Positions 25,052 through 32,239 of a DNA stretch of 32,239 nt are shown one piece after another. The stretch comes from Desulfuromonadales bacterium. GTDB lineage: Bacteria; Desulfobacterota; Desulfuromonadia; Desulfuromonadales; BM103. The notes under the pieces are model-generated. The model did not search any database and was not told the origin of the DNA. It saw nothing but the letters and a program-made list of their open reading frames with translations. Position 1 is the first letter of the stretch. Each line of letters starts with the position of its first letter. The stretch covers positions 1 through 32,239 of the forward strand of contig JAQYVY010000039.1 in the NCBI GenBank assembly GCA_030145195.1, in the 5' to 3' direction. Both the position numbers and the translations under genes were made by a program.

Positions 25052-26164
25052 TCAATTCCCGAGCGCAGCTTGGACCTTTTTGAAATAATCCATGCCGATC
25101 TTCTCGCCCCAGGTCTGGTAAACAGGCGCGATCATGTCAACCAACTGCTGCTTTTCAGCGGCGGACAAGGAGAAGAAGGCAACGCCAGCTTCCTTGGCCT
25201 TGGCAACTTGGGCAGCATGCTGCTGGCGAGTCAGCTCACGGGTCTTGGCGCTCTCTTCCTCAATGACCGTGATCAGGATTGTTTGCAGGTCAGCAGGCAA
25301 CTTGTCGAACCATCCCTTGTTCATCAGGTGGATGAAGAGGCCCTGGGCATAATCGAGCTCGGTAAAGTTCTTGGCGATGGTGAACTTCTTGGTAATGTTG
25401 CAGACGATCGCAGTGTGATCGAGGCCGGTGATGACCCCTGTCTGCAGCGCCTGGGGAACGTCTGGCCACGGCATGACCGTAAACTTCATGCCCCATGCCT
25501 TGTAGAAATCGGCATTGAGGGGGGCCTGAGCAATCCGGAAATTAATCGATTTGGCATCGGCAATGGTTTTGACCGGGGTGTTGGTGGCCCAACCGTAGGG
25601 GCCGTAACCGGTGACGTCAACCGTCATGATGTCGCTTTTCAGGGCGCTGTCAGCAAAGGGCTGCCAGAGCTCGGGAGTATTGCGGAAGGTATCGAGCTTG
25701 TCGAAAGTGTCGACAACGTAGGGCATGTTGACGATACCGAGGGTGTCAGCGACATTCTGCGCTGCCACCGAAGAACTCAGCATGCCGTGAACAGCACCCA
25801 GCTTGAGCTTGTTGATGACATCTTTTTCCCCACCCAGCTGAGCAAGGGGACGGAAATCGACGAAGAGGCGTCCTTTTGATTCTTCCCAGACGCGATCGCG
25901 AATCCGGTAACCAGCGCCGACCCCTTCGATAACCGGGTGCGAGATATTGGAAAGAATGTAAGTGAATTCTGCGCCGCTTGGATCGAATTTAGCTTTCCAT
26001 GCTTCCAGAGGGTCTTTTTTCTTTGGTTCCGCAGCCGTTGGTTCCGCCGCCTTTGCTGCTACCACTTTTTTTGCTGTGTCAGCTGGCTTCGGAGCTTCTT
26101 CCCCGCAGCCGAAAAGCATTACCGTCGCAAATAAAACTGTAATAATTAAAGACATTTTCTTCAT
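25052..26164 (-). CDS. dctP: TRAP transporter solute-binding lipoprotein DctP
   Basis: A 370-residue solute-binding protein. The start is the ATG at 26164, six bases after AGGAGA; a longer in-frame start upstream is not needed. The N-terminus MKKMSLIITVLFATVMLFGC is a lipoprotein signal with C20 as the lipidated residue (lipobox LFGC), followed by an Ala/Lys/Pro/Glu linker to about residue 50. The TRAP binding fold runs from 51 to 370 and includes LGGEKDVINKLKLGAVHGM, GYGPYGWATNTPVKT and INFRIAQ, where R210 is the likely carboxylate-binding arginine of TRAP proteins. The ligand cannot be named from sequence. Residues 51-330 are nearly identical to the N-terminal domain of the caspase-like gene upstream. 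Confidence 0.94.
   Translation of the reverse strand: MKKMSLIITVLFATVMLFGCGEEAPKPADTAKKVVAAKAAEPTAAEPKKKDPLEAWKAKFDPSGAEFTYILSNISHPVIEGVGAGYRIRDRVWEESKGRLFVDFRPLAQLGGEKDVINKLKLGAVHGMLSSSVAAQNVADTLGIVNMPYVVDTFDKLDTFRNTPELWQPFADSALKSDIMTVDVTGYGPYGWATNTPVKTIADAKSINFRIAQAPLNADFYKAWGMKFTVMPWPDVPQALQTGVITGLDHTAIVCNITKKFTIAKNFTELDYAQGLFIHLMNKGWFDKLPADLQTILITVIEEESAKTRELTRQQHAAQVAKAKEAGVAFFSLSAAEKQQLVDMIAPVYQTWGEKIGMDYFKKVQAALGN
25175..26014 (-). repeat. Duplicated solute-binding-domain segment, copy in dctP
   Basis: About 840 bases shared with 28061-28900 in the same orientation. Identity extends to silent positions; for example, the block around 25376-25500 matches 28261-28385 at nearly all bases. 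By eye I count about 33 amino-acid differences over 280 aligned residues. This marks a recent duplication or gene conversion. Confidence 0.85.
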
Positions 26165-26251
26165 TTTCTTCTCCTGTTTTGATCGTTGATGACTTAGGTA
26201 CAATGTTCTGGCTCAAGACTGTCCCTATACCCCTAATGCGCAAAAAACTAA

Positions 26252-28978
26252 CTATTCTAAAATTGCCAGCACCGACGCTTTGTCGCCACTGACACTTGGA
26301 TCTTGATTGATGTTTCTCAAACGGCCTGCCATATAGGGAACTTTTTCTTTAAGATACGTCTCCATCTCTGAAACCGTAATGCTTTTGTTGTTGTCAACAT
26401 CTGCTGTTCCTTGCAAACCTTTCAGGAAATAATACGTGAACAATGAGTGTTTTTTTTCGTGATACCAGGCGGAAACTTGGCCTGTAGATGTGCTGGTGAA
26501 GACGACGGCCTGCGGAGGACTTTCAGCTAAGGCGTTGGTTTTCAGCATAGCCGGGCTTATCCCCCGAAATAGCGGCCCCTGTTCTGAATTTCCGGAAAAG
26601 CAGGCGTCTAGAACAATAGTCATTGTTTCTGAAGGTAGCTTCGCGAGGTTTTTGTACAAGGTTTCAATGGAATAACCATTAGTGCTTAGGTACTGCGGGT
26701 CTGCATCGGCAGGCACAAAGTAGGCGTCACCAGTCTTCAAATCCGGAGCACCGTGTCCTGTGTAATAGATAAACACGTGGGACGTTCTTTCTGGGTGGAC
26801 AAATCGTGCAAGTTTACCCTTGTGGTCTCGATCATTGCCAAACAATTCATTGAACTTGGAGAGCGTGGCGTTTTCCTCAAAGAGGATATTCTCTGTTTTG
26901 AACCCAAGAGTCTGAATTAAATATTTCCGCATAACATTGGCATCGCGTATTGCAAATGCCACGTCTGGGACATTGGGGGCACTGTAGTCACGGTTGCCGA
27001 TAATAACGGCGACATCATAATCGCCAGCTTTCTGACCTGCCGGGATGTTGTGATCAACATCAACACTTAAGCCCCGGGTGGAATCAATCCTCTCCGTCTG
27101 GTGCTCAGGTTGCGGCAACGACTCGATCACAACCTGCTGGATCTCACGAAGAGAAGCCTCCATCTTCAAATCCAGTTTGGCTGTTTGCGCAAACCGGTGC
27201 CGGGCCTCATCAATTTTCAGCTCTACCGGGATTTCTTCGCCGACGTTAATCCGCCTGTTTGTATAGATACTAAAGCTAATGTCTCTATGTTCACCCGGCA
27301 TTAAAGCCCCAATTTCAAAGGAACTTTTACTGTCGGCAGCGAGGTACACATTGGGACCAAGTTTGATTGTGGCTATAGTGTCGCGCGCGTCACCGGAGCC
27401 AACGTTCTGCACTCTTAACGTTAGCTCGACAAACTCCTTTGGCTCAATTCGAGCGTTTCCGCTCTGGTCATTGATCCCTAAATCCGCCAAGATCAAGCGT
27501 GGTGGTGCGAGAGCCTTGCATTCAAATACGAGTTTTATTGGCTCCGGGTCAAAGCCCCGACTCTCCAGCGAGTCGATGCGCAGTCGAACATCACCATCAC
27601 TCAGCAACTCGCTGGCATTGAGTTTTATCTTTTTCGTCTTGCTCTGACCTGCGTTCAAGTCACCGATGAAAACTTTTTGTGGGTAATTCAAGCCAGTGAT
27701 TCGATTCTGGGCCGTTAATTGTGCTTCCACGTTGAAAGCCTTGCCCCGGCCAAGATTTTCAAAAACAAGAACAAGCTGCCCTGTCTCCTCAGCATCGAGG
27801 ATACGGTTACCCGATGGTTCAAGGAAGCTTGCAGAGACCATTAGGTCTGGAGGATATTGTTGCATTGGCGTTGAGATCTGTGATCGATCCTCTTTTCCGG
27901 TAGCAACGTAACTGTCCTTAGAGTCTTCCTGAGAAAAATACGCTTCAACGTTTGCTAGATAATCCCGGCCGATTGCAGCTCGGGACTTACTTCGGTACTT
28001 ATTATAGACAGCCTGTGACTGCCGAATCAGCCTGTTCCTATCCTCCGTGGCCAGATTGTAAAACTTCACGCCAGCCTTCTTGGCTTTGGCGACCTGGTCA
28101 GCATGTTGTTTACGGGTCAGTTCCCGGGTTTGGGCGCTCTCTTCCTCAATGACCGTGATCAAGATTTTCTGCAGATCAGTTGGTAGTCTGTCAAACCAGC
28201 GCTTGTTCATCAGGTGGATGAAGAGCCCCTGGGCATAATCGAGTTCGGTAAAATTTTTAGCGATGGTGAATTTCTTGGTAATGTTGCAGACGATCGCAGT
28301 GTGATCGAGGCCGGTGATGACACCAGTCCCCAGAGCCTGAGGAACGTCTGGCCACGGCATGACCGTAAACTTCATGCCCCATGCCTTGTAGAGGTCGACG
28401 TTGAGTGTAGCCTGAGCGATTCGGAAATTGATCGATTTGGCATCGGCAATGGTCTTGACCGGGGTATTGGTAGCCCAACCGTAGGGGCCGTAACCGGTGA
28501 CGTCAACCGTCATGATGCCGCTTTTCAGCGTGCTGTCAGCAAACGGCTGCCAGAGCTCGGGAGTGTTGCGGAAGGTGTCGACTTTATCGAAGGTGTTGAC
28601 CACGTAGGGCAAGTTGACGATGTTCAGGGTGTCAGCGATATTGGTAGCGGCGATCGAACTACTCAACATGCCGTGAACGGCGCCAAGCTTGAGTTTGTTG
28701 ATAACGTCTTTTTCCCCGCCCAGCTGGGCAAGGGGACGGTAATCGACAAAGAGACGTCCGTTGGTTTCTTTCCAGACGCGGTCTCGAATCCGGTAACCGA
28801 CGGCGACGCCCTCGATAACAGGGTGGGAAATGTTGGAGAGAATGTAGGTATACTCGGCGCCATTCGGATTAAACTTTGGCTTCCACGCTCCCAGCGGGTC
28901 TTTTGCCGCTTGCAACGGTGGTGACAGAAAGCAAAGATCGACCAAAAGTATAATTAAAAACACTAATTTCTTTAACAT
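26252..28978 (-). CDS. Exported fusion: TRAP solute-binding domain, two CARDB-like repeats, metacaspase-like peptidase C14
   Basis: A 908-residue protein; the ATG at 28978 was chosen, and an in-frame GTG at 28990 is also possible. A Sec signal peptide ends near A24, with no lipobox, so it is probably periplasmic. Domain order: TRAP solute-binding domain (about 27-350; R186 kept in INFRIAQ); a short linker; two tandem Ig-like CARDB-type repeats (about 376-487 and 492-606), each opening with PP-x-L and G-N-x-x-(L/I) and carrying N-(L/V)-G-x-G-x-A; a linker; then peptidase C14 (653-908). The catalytic dyad is intact: H742 in YYTGHG and C793 in DACFSG. The DxCxSG form is metacaspase-like, and D791 would favour Arg/Lys at P1. 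DVDNNKSITVSE at 860-871 fits an EF-hand calcium loop. It lies 87 bases before dctP on the same strand, with no terminator between. The role (ligand-gated periplasmic protease) is inferred. Confidence 0.88.
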   Translation of the reverse strand: MLKKLVFLIILLVDLCFLSPPLQAAKDPLGAWKPKFNPNGAEYTYILSNISHPVIEGVAVGYRIRDRVWKETNGRLFVDYRPLAQLGGEKDVINKLKLGAVHGMLSSSIAATNIADTLNIVNLPYVVNTFDKVDTFRNTPELWQPFADSTLKSGIMTVDVTGYGPYGWATNTPVKTIADAKSINFRIAQATLNVDLYKAWGMKFTVMPWPDVPQALGTGVITGLDHTAIVCNITKKFTIAKNFTELDYAQGLFIHLMNKRWFDRLPTDLQKILITVIEEESAQTRELTRKQHADQVAKAKKAGVKFYNLATEDRNRLIRQSQAVYNKYRSKSRAAIGRDYLANVEAYFSQEDSKDSYVATGKEDRSQISTPMQQYPPDLMVSASFLEPSGNRILDAEETGQLVLVFENLGRGKAFNVEAQLTAQNRITGLNYPQKVFIGDLNAGQSKTKKIKLNASELLSDGDVRLRIDSLESRGFDPEPIKLVFECKALAPPRLILADLGINDQSGNARIEPKEFVELTLRVQNVGSGDARDTIATIKLGPNVYLAADSKSSFEIGALMPGEHRDISFSIYTNRRINVGEEIPVELKIDEARHRFAQTAKLDLKMEASLREIQQVVIESLPQPEHQTERIDSTRGLSVDVDHNIPAGQKAGDYDVAVIIGNRDYSAPNVPDVAFAIRDANVMRKYLIQTLGFKTENILFEENATLSKFNELFGNDRDHKGKLARFVHPERTSHVFIYYTGHGAPDLKTGDAYFVPADADPQYLSTNGYSIETLYKNLAKLPSETMTIVLDACFSGNSEQGPLFRGISPAMLKTNALAESPPQAVVFTSTSTGQVSAWYHEKKHSLFTYYFLKGLQGTADVDNNKSITVSEMETYLKEKVPYMAGRLRNINQDPSVSGDKASVLAILE
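28061..28900 (-). repeat. Duplicated solute-binding-domain segment, copy in the caspase fusion
   Basis: Partner of 25175-26014, same orientation, about 2.9 kb apart. Similarity stops near residue 306 of the fusion, where the two proteins diverge. Past that point the fusion gene turns clearly more AT-rich. Confidence 0.85.
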
Positions 28979-29013
28979 AATTATTAGCACTTAGACTGGA
29001 GAAGTTGTAAGCG

Positions 29014-29042
29014 ATAATATTTCAAACCATGTTTTATTACAA
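29014..29042 (-). promoter_or_regulatory. Candidate sigma70 promoter for the caspase fusion/TRAP operon
   Basis: On the minus strand, TTGTAA (29042-29037), 17-base spacer, TATTAT (29019-29014). This gives four of six and five of six consensus matches at the ideal spacing. The start would lie near 29007, about 28 bases before the chosen ATG. Confidence 0.5.
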
Positions 29043-29180
29043 AGGTTTTATTGGTAAAACTTTTAATCCCAGAGAGGAATTCTTTATTTTCGAGCTTATA
29101 AATTAAAAACCGCCAACGACTCTGTTATGTTTATAGAAATGTTAACTTGACGAAAGCATAAAAACAATATATATGTTTTT

Positions 29181-29209
29181 TTGAATATTGTTAAAGGGTG
29201 CATTATAGA
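29181..29209 (+). promoter_or_regulatory. Candidate sigma70 promoter for the efflux operon
   Basis: TTGAAT (29181-29186), 17-base spacer, TATAGA (29204-29209), four of six matches in each box, about 80 bases upstream of the TolC-like gene. The surrounding AT-richness raises the chance of a coincidental match. Confidence 0.4.
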
Positions 29210-29289
29210 GTTGCGTATTCATATGATCAACCCACACGCATCCCAAGACACCCAGACGAACGGCTATCAACTAAATTCTAGGTAAAAAA

Positions 29290-30645
29290 ATGGAAGCATA
29301 CCGATTCATACTTCTTCTCCTGACCGTATTGATCTGCGTACCGGGACTCACCGTCGGTTCGGAAATTCCTGAAACTTGGACGGCACGCCAAGCGATCACC
29401 TTTGCCAGGCAGAACAACCCTGACAGCCAACTAGCCGCGCAGCGGATTCTCCAGGCCGATGCCATGGTGCAGAAAGCCGCGGTTGGTTTTTATCCCCAGG
29501 TAGCACTGACTGGCAGCTATAGCCAGACGAATAACCCGATGTACTCCTTTGGCAATATTCTTAACCAGGGGGAATTTTCGCCGACAATCGACTTCAACAA
29601 TCCCGGGCGCACCGACAATCTTGGCCTCGGCGTTGGAGTGCAGTACCGCCTCTATAATGGTGGCCAGGATCTGGCAAAAAAAACCGCGGCCGAAGCTGGC
29701 GTCGATCTCTCGGCTGCAGCGAGTACAGCGGTCATCCTGAGACTTGAATTCGAGGTCTTTCGGGGTTTTCAGCAAATTATTGAGGGCGGCAAGGTTGTGC
29801 AAGCCCGCCAAAAGGCATTGGCAGCCATCGTCTCCTCGCTGGCGGTGGCACAGTCGCGCTACGATGCCGGAGAGCTCCTCAAGCTTGACTTGCTGAATCT
29901 TGAGGTGGAGAAGTCACAGGCCACGGAAAAGCTGCTTCAGGCGCAACATAATCTTGCCCTGGCCAAAAGGGTTTTTCTGACTCTGGTAGGGCTCCCTGGC
30001 GACGATCTGCAGATCGAGATCAATGACGCAGAGCTTCCAGCCCAGCCAAGAGACCCCGACCCGACTCAGCGTCCGGAGTTGCAGCAGATGTCCGCAGCTA
30101 TGCAGGCCGCTAAATCACAGCTGGCAGCAGCGCGCGGCAGTCGTTTACCGACCGTCGATGGCTTTGCGCGTTACCAGTATGATCAGGGCACGATCCTGAA
30201 TGGTAACGGCGACTCCTGGATGACCGGTATTAACTTCAACTTCAAACTCTTTGACGGCCATCAATCAAATGCCGAGATCGCTATAGCCGAAGCGCAACTC
30301 GGTGCATTACGCGCCGAACAAAAGAAGCTGGAACTGGCACTTGGCCTTGAAGTGAACCAGGCTGAGTTGGCTTTAGAGTTGGCTCGGCAGCGGCTGCAGG
30401 TCACGCAGCAGACGGTTGAACAAGCCGTTGAAAGTGAAAGTTTGGCCCAAGCCCGTTTCAACGCCGGGGTGCTTTTAATTTCCGAGCTGATTGACAGCGA
30501 GAATCGCTTGACCGATGCCCGGGTTCGCAATGCGCTTGCTTCTTCTGCAGTGCAGATCGCCATCGCAGACCTGCGGCGCGCCGCCGGTCTGCCGCAATAT
30601 CCTGAAGACGCCAATTCGACTACCAGCTTGGAGAACCGGCCATGA
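29290..30645 (+). CDS. TolC-family outer membrane efflux protein
   Basis: A 451-residue protein with a signal peptide (about 1-24, ending near TVGS) and two outer-membrane-efflux repeats rich in Ala/Gln/Leu heptads. Characteristic segments include NPDSQLAAQRILQADAMVQKAAVGFYPQVALTGSYSQ, YRLYNGGQ, ARFNAGVLLISELIDSENRLTDAR and IADLRRAAGLP. It forms the outer-membrane trimeric duct for the adaptor and RND pump that follow. The Shine-Dalgarno site (AGG, eight or so bases before ATG) is weak. The stop overlaps the adaptor start (ATGA). Confidence 0.92.
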   Translation: MEAYRFILLLLTVLICVPGLTVGSEIPETWTARQAITFARQNNPDSQLAAQRILQADAMVQKAAVGFYPQVALTGSYSQTNNPMYSFGNILNQGEFSPTIDFNNPGRTDNLGLGVGVQYRLYNGGQDLAKKTAAEAGVDLSAAASTAVILRLEFEVFRGFQQIIEGGKVVQARQKALAAIVSSLAVAQSRYDAGELLKLDLLNLEVEKSQATEKLLQAQHNLALAKRVFLTLVGLPGDDLQIEINDAELPAQPRDPDPTQRPELQQMSAAMQAAKSQLAAARGSRLPTVDGFARYQYDQGTILNGNGDSWMTGINFNFKLFDGHQSNAEIAIAEAQLGALRAEQKKLELALGLEVNQAELALELARQRLQVTQQTVEQAVESESLAQARFNAGVLLISELIDSENRLTDARVRNALASSAVQIAIADLRRAAGLPQYPEDANSTTSLENRP

Positions 30646-31685
30646 CCCGGAAAAAAAGTTCGACTTTTCTAGCTCTTTTTAGCCTGCTTGTTATTGCAGG
30701 CTGCCATGATCCTGTCGATAAATCAGCAGGTTCGCCCCTGCCCACGGTTGAGGTCCATGTCGAAACTCTGGTCCTGAATGCGGCAGCTCTTCAAGTTGAA
30801 CTGCCCGGAACCGTGCAGGCGGTCGAACAAGCCACAATCTCTGCTCGCGTCGCTGGTCAGATCGTCAGTCTGCCGGTGAAGATCGGTTCGAAGATCAAGC
30901 AGGGAGACTTGCTGGTGAAGATCACTGCCGCTGAAATTAACGCCAGGCTTCAACAGGCCGAGATTCAGCTTGTTCAATCGCGGCGCAACCTGGCGCGCGA
31001 GACCAAGTTACAGCTGGTCAATGCGTCGACTCGGGAAAAGGTCAAGACTCTCCAGGAACTGGTGCAGATCAATGAGGCCGTCTACCGCGAAGCGCAAACG
31101 ATCCTTGGCTACACCGAAATCAGGGCGCCATTCGCCGGCACAATCAGCGGCAAGCTGGTCGAAGTCGGCGATCTGGCTTCACCCGGAACTCCTCTGCTCA
31201 AGCTTGAAAACGGCACGGCTCTCGAAGTCGTGAGCCAGGTCCCGGAGGCTTTAGCTCATCATCTGAGCCTAGAGAGCCGGCTACCGTTGACCGTACCGGC
31301 CGCCGGGCTCGCGCTTACGGCGCCAATCCGGGAAATTTCACCCACGGTTGATCCGACCTCACGAACCACACAAATCAAGTTGATGCTGCCCACGGCTCCC
31401 GAACTGCGCAGCGGACAGTTTGCCCGTGTTGCCCTGGTCGATAATCAGGCGAAGACCTTGATGATTAACAGCAGGGGCCTTAGGCAAAAGGGCCAACTGC
31501 AGCAGGTTTTTGTCGCAGAACAGGGCTCGGCCAGAATGCGCCTGGTTCGAACCGGCGCGGAGTTTGGAGGACAAATCGAAATTCTCTCTGGTCTGCAGGC
31601 AGGGGATTTGGTTGTGATCGACGCGAGCGAAAAACTACAGGATGGCCAGCCGCTTAAGGTGATCACGGACGGATCGACAAAATGA
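30642..31685 (+). CDS. RND efflux periplasmic adaptor (HlyD/AcrA family) lipoprotein
   Basis: A 347-residue membrane fusion protein. The lipobox LVIAGC places a lipidated Cys at about residue 21. The lipoyl/barrel-sandwich halves are visible as [31 protein letters not shown] (about 64-95) and [21 protein letters not shown] (about 160-180), separated by a helical hairpin. A beta-barrel and membrane-proximal domain follow. It links the inner-membrane RND pump to the TolC-like duct. It overlaps both neighbours by four bases, so all three are translationally coupled. Confidence 0.94.
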   Translation: MTRKKSSTFLALFSLLVIAGCHDPVDKSAGSPLPTVEVHVETLVLNAAALQVELPGTVQAVEQATISARVAGQIVSLPVKIGSKIKQGDLLVKITAAEINARLQQAEIQLVQSRRNLARETKLQLVNASTREKVKTLQELVQINEAVYREAQTILGYTEIRAPFAGTISGKLVEVGDLASPGTPLLKLENGTALEVVSQVPEALAHHLSLESRLPLTVPAAGLALTAPIREISPTVDPTSRTTQIKLMLPTAPELRSGQFARVALVDNQAKTLMINSRGLRQKGQLQQVFVAEQGSARMRLVRTGAEFGGQIEILSGLQAGDLVVIDASEKLQDGQPLKVITDGSTK

Positions 31686-32239
31686 GCGAGCCACAGGTCG
31701 AAAAAGTCGGCTTTGCCGGGCAGATTACCGCATATTTTATCAATTCGCGGCTAACGCTGCTGATCGTGATCTTCTCGATGCTGCTCGGTCTGATGGCAAT
31801 CAGCATGTTGCCTCGCGAGGAAGAACCGCAGATTAAGGTGCCGATGATCGATGTTATGGTCAGCATGCCCGGTGCCACGCCCGCCGAGGTTGAGCAACAA
31901 GTCACCATCCCGATGGAAAAGCTGCTCTACGAGCTGCCAGGGGTCGAGTACATCTATTCAACCTCAATGGCCGGCCAGTCGCTACTGATCGTTCGATTTT
32001 ATGTCGGTGAAAATGCTGAATCAGCAATTGTTCGCCTCAACCAGAAGTTGGCAACCAACTTTGACCGAATCCCGCCAGGGGTCTCCAAACCGCTAGTCAA
32101 GCCGCACTCCATTGATGATGTGCCGATTCTGGCGCTGACCTTCCATGGTGGGGGTTACGACCATTTTATGCTGCGGCGGCTGGCGGCTCAGGTTGATGAC
32201 GAAATCAAGACCATTGCCAATGTCGCCGAGACAAAACTT
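31682..32239 (+). CDS. RND efflux pump, AcrB family, 3' end missing
   Basis: Only the first 186 residues are present; the frame stays open to the right edge. A cytoplasmic start precedes helix TM1 (about 22-45, [19 protein letters not shown]), followed by PREEEPQI and [36 protein letters not shown]. This is the porter-domain start typical of the AcrB/HAE-like pumps. It starts as ATGA on the adaptor stop. The substrate cannot be inferred from this fragment. Confidence 0.94.
   Translation, partial: MSEPQVEKVGFAGQITAYFINSRLTLLIVIFSMLLGLMAISMLPREEEPQIKVPMIDVMVSMPGATPAEVEQQVTIPMEKLLYELPGVEYIYSTSMAGQSLLIVRFYVGENAESAIVRLNQKLATNFDRIPPGVSKPLVKPHSIDDVPILALTFHGGGYDHFMLRRLAAQVDDEIKTIANVAETKL

Larger units (their letters stand above)
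28979..29289. other. AT-rich divergent intergenic region
   Basis: About 310 bases between the caspase fusion (minus strand) and the efflux operon (plus strand), with no supported gene. It is much richer in A and T than the flanking genes, particularly 29020-29200. It contains candidate promoters in both directions, listed separately. I saw no clear operator palindrome. Confidence 0.7.

Noticed and set aside
26210-26225. A GG-N10-GC pattern upstream of dctP, as in sigma54 promoters of some dct genes
   Set aside because: Only the spaced GG and GC match; the bases next to them (ACA instead of CAC, GA instead of TT) do not fit the -24/-12 consensus.
28214-28924. A 236-residue plus-strand frame opposite the solute-binding part of the fusion
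   Set aside because: A matching antisense frame occurs opposite dctP (25070-25879). This only reflects the duplication of the sense gene.
26252-28978. Caspase fusion as a cell-death or anti-phage effector
   Set aside because: A signal peptide and a solute-binding domain place it outside the cytoplasm, and no defence genes or phage-sensing partners are nearby.

Overview
The window is protein-coding on both strands, mostly moderately GC-rich, with tightly packed operons (many ATGA stop/start overlaps). No rRNA, tRNA, CRISPR array, insertion sequence or phage gene was seen. The gene mix suggests an anaerobic Gram-negative bacterium, probably of the Desulfuromonadales/Desulfobacterota type: a cysteine-rich ferredoxin-like protein, a GAF-GGDEF cyclase, a TRAP transporter, a bacterial A/V-type ATPase, and TolC/RND efflux. 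This placement is an inference from gene content, not a phylogenetic result.

Layout. 1-5077 (+): the end of a YCF48/BNR-like beta-propeller protein, an RND/MMPL-type exporter and a long-chain acyl-CoA synthetase, probably one lipid-handling operon. 5096-7441 (-): a 4Fe-4S protein behind a GAF-GGDEF diguanylate cyclase. 7603-15461 (+): a complete nine-gene A/V-type ATPase operon in the same order as the Enterococcus hirae ntp operon (F-I-K-E-C-G-A-B-D). Its c-ring subunit carries residues matching the Na+ site of NtpK. 15465-18919 (-): a membrane-anchored TraB/GumN-like protein and the glycogen debranching enzyme GlgX. 19011-20009 (+): a DUF1653 protein and an unrecognised protein. 20103-23033 (-): an MgtC/SapB protein, a DUF4301 protein and a universal stress protein.

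23077-28978 (-) is the most unusual part. It holds a TRAP transporter (dctM, dctQ, dctP, with an intrinsic terminator between dctP and dctQ) and, upstream of dctP on the same strand, a 908-residue exported mosaic protein. The N-terminal third of that protein is a near copy of the neighbouring DctP solute-binding protein (about 88% identical by eye). Its middle carries two CARDB-like Ig repeats. Its C-terminus is a metacaspase-like peptidase C14 domain with an intact His/Cys dyad and an EF-hand-like loop. The arrangement suggests a periplasmic protease whose sensor was copied from the adjacent transporter. This role is inferred.

29290-32239 (+): a tripartite efflux operon (TolC-like, lipoprotein adaptor, RND pump cut by the window edge), divergent from the protease gene across an AT-rich intergenic region with a candidate promoter in each direction.
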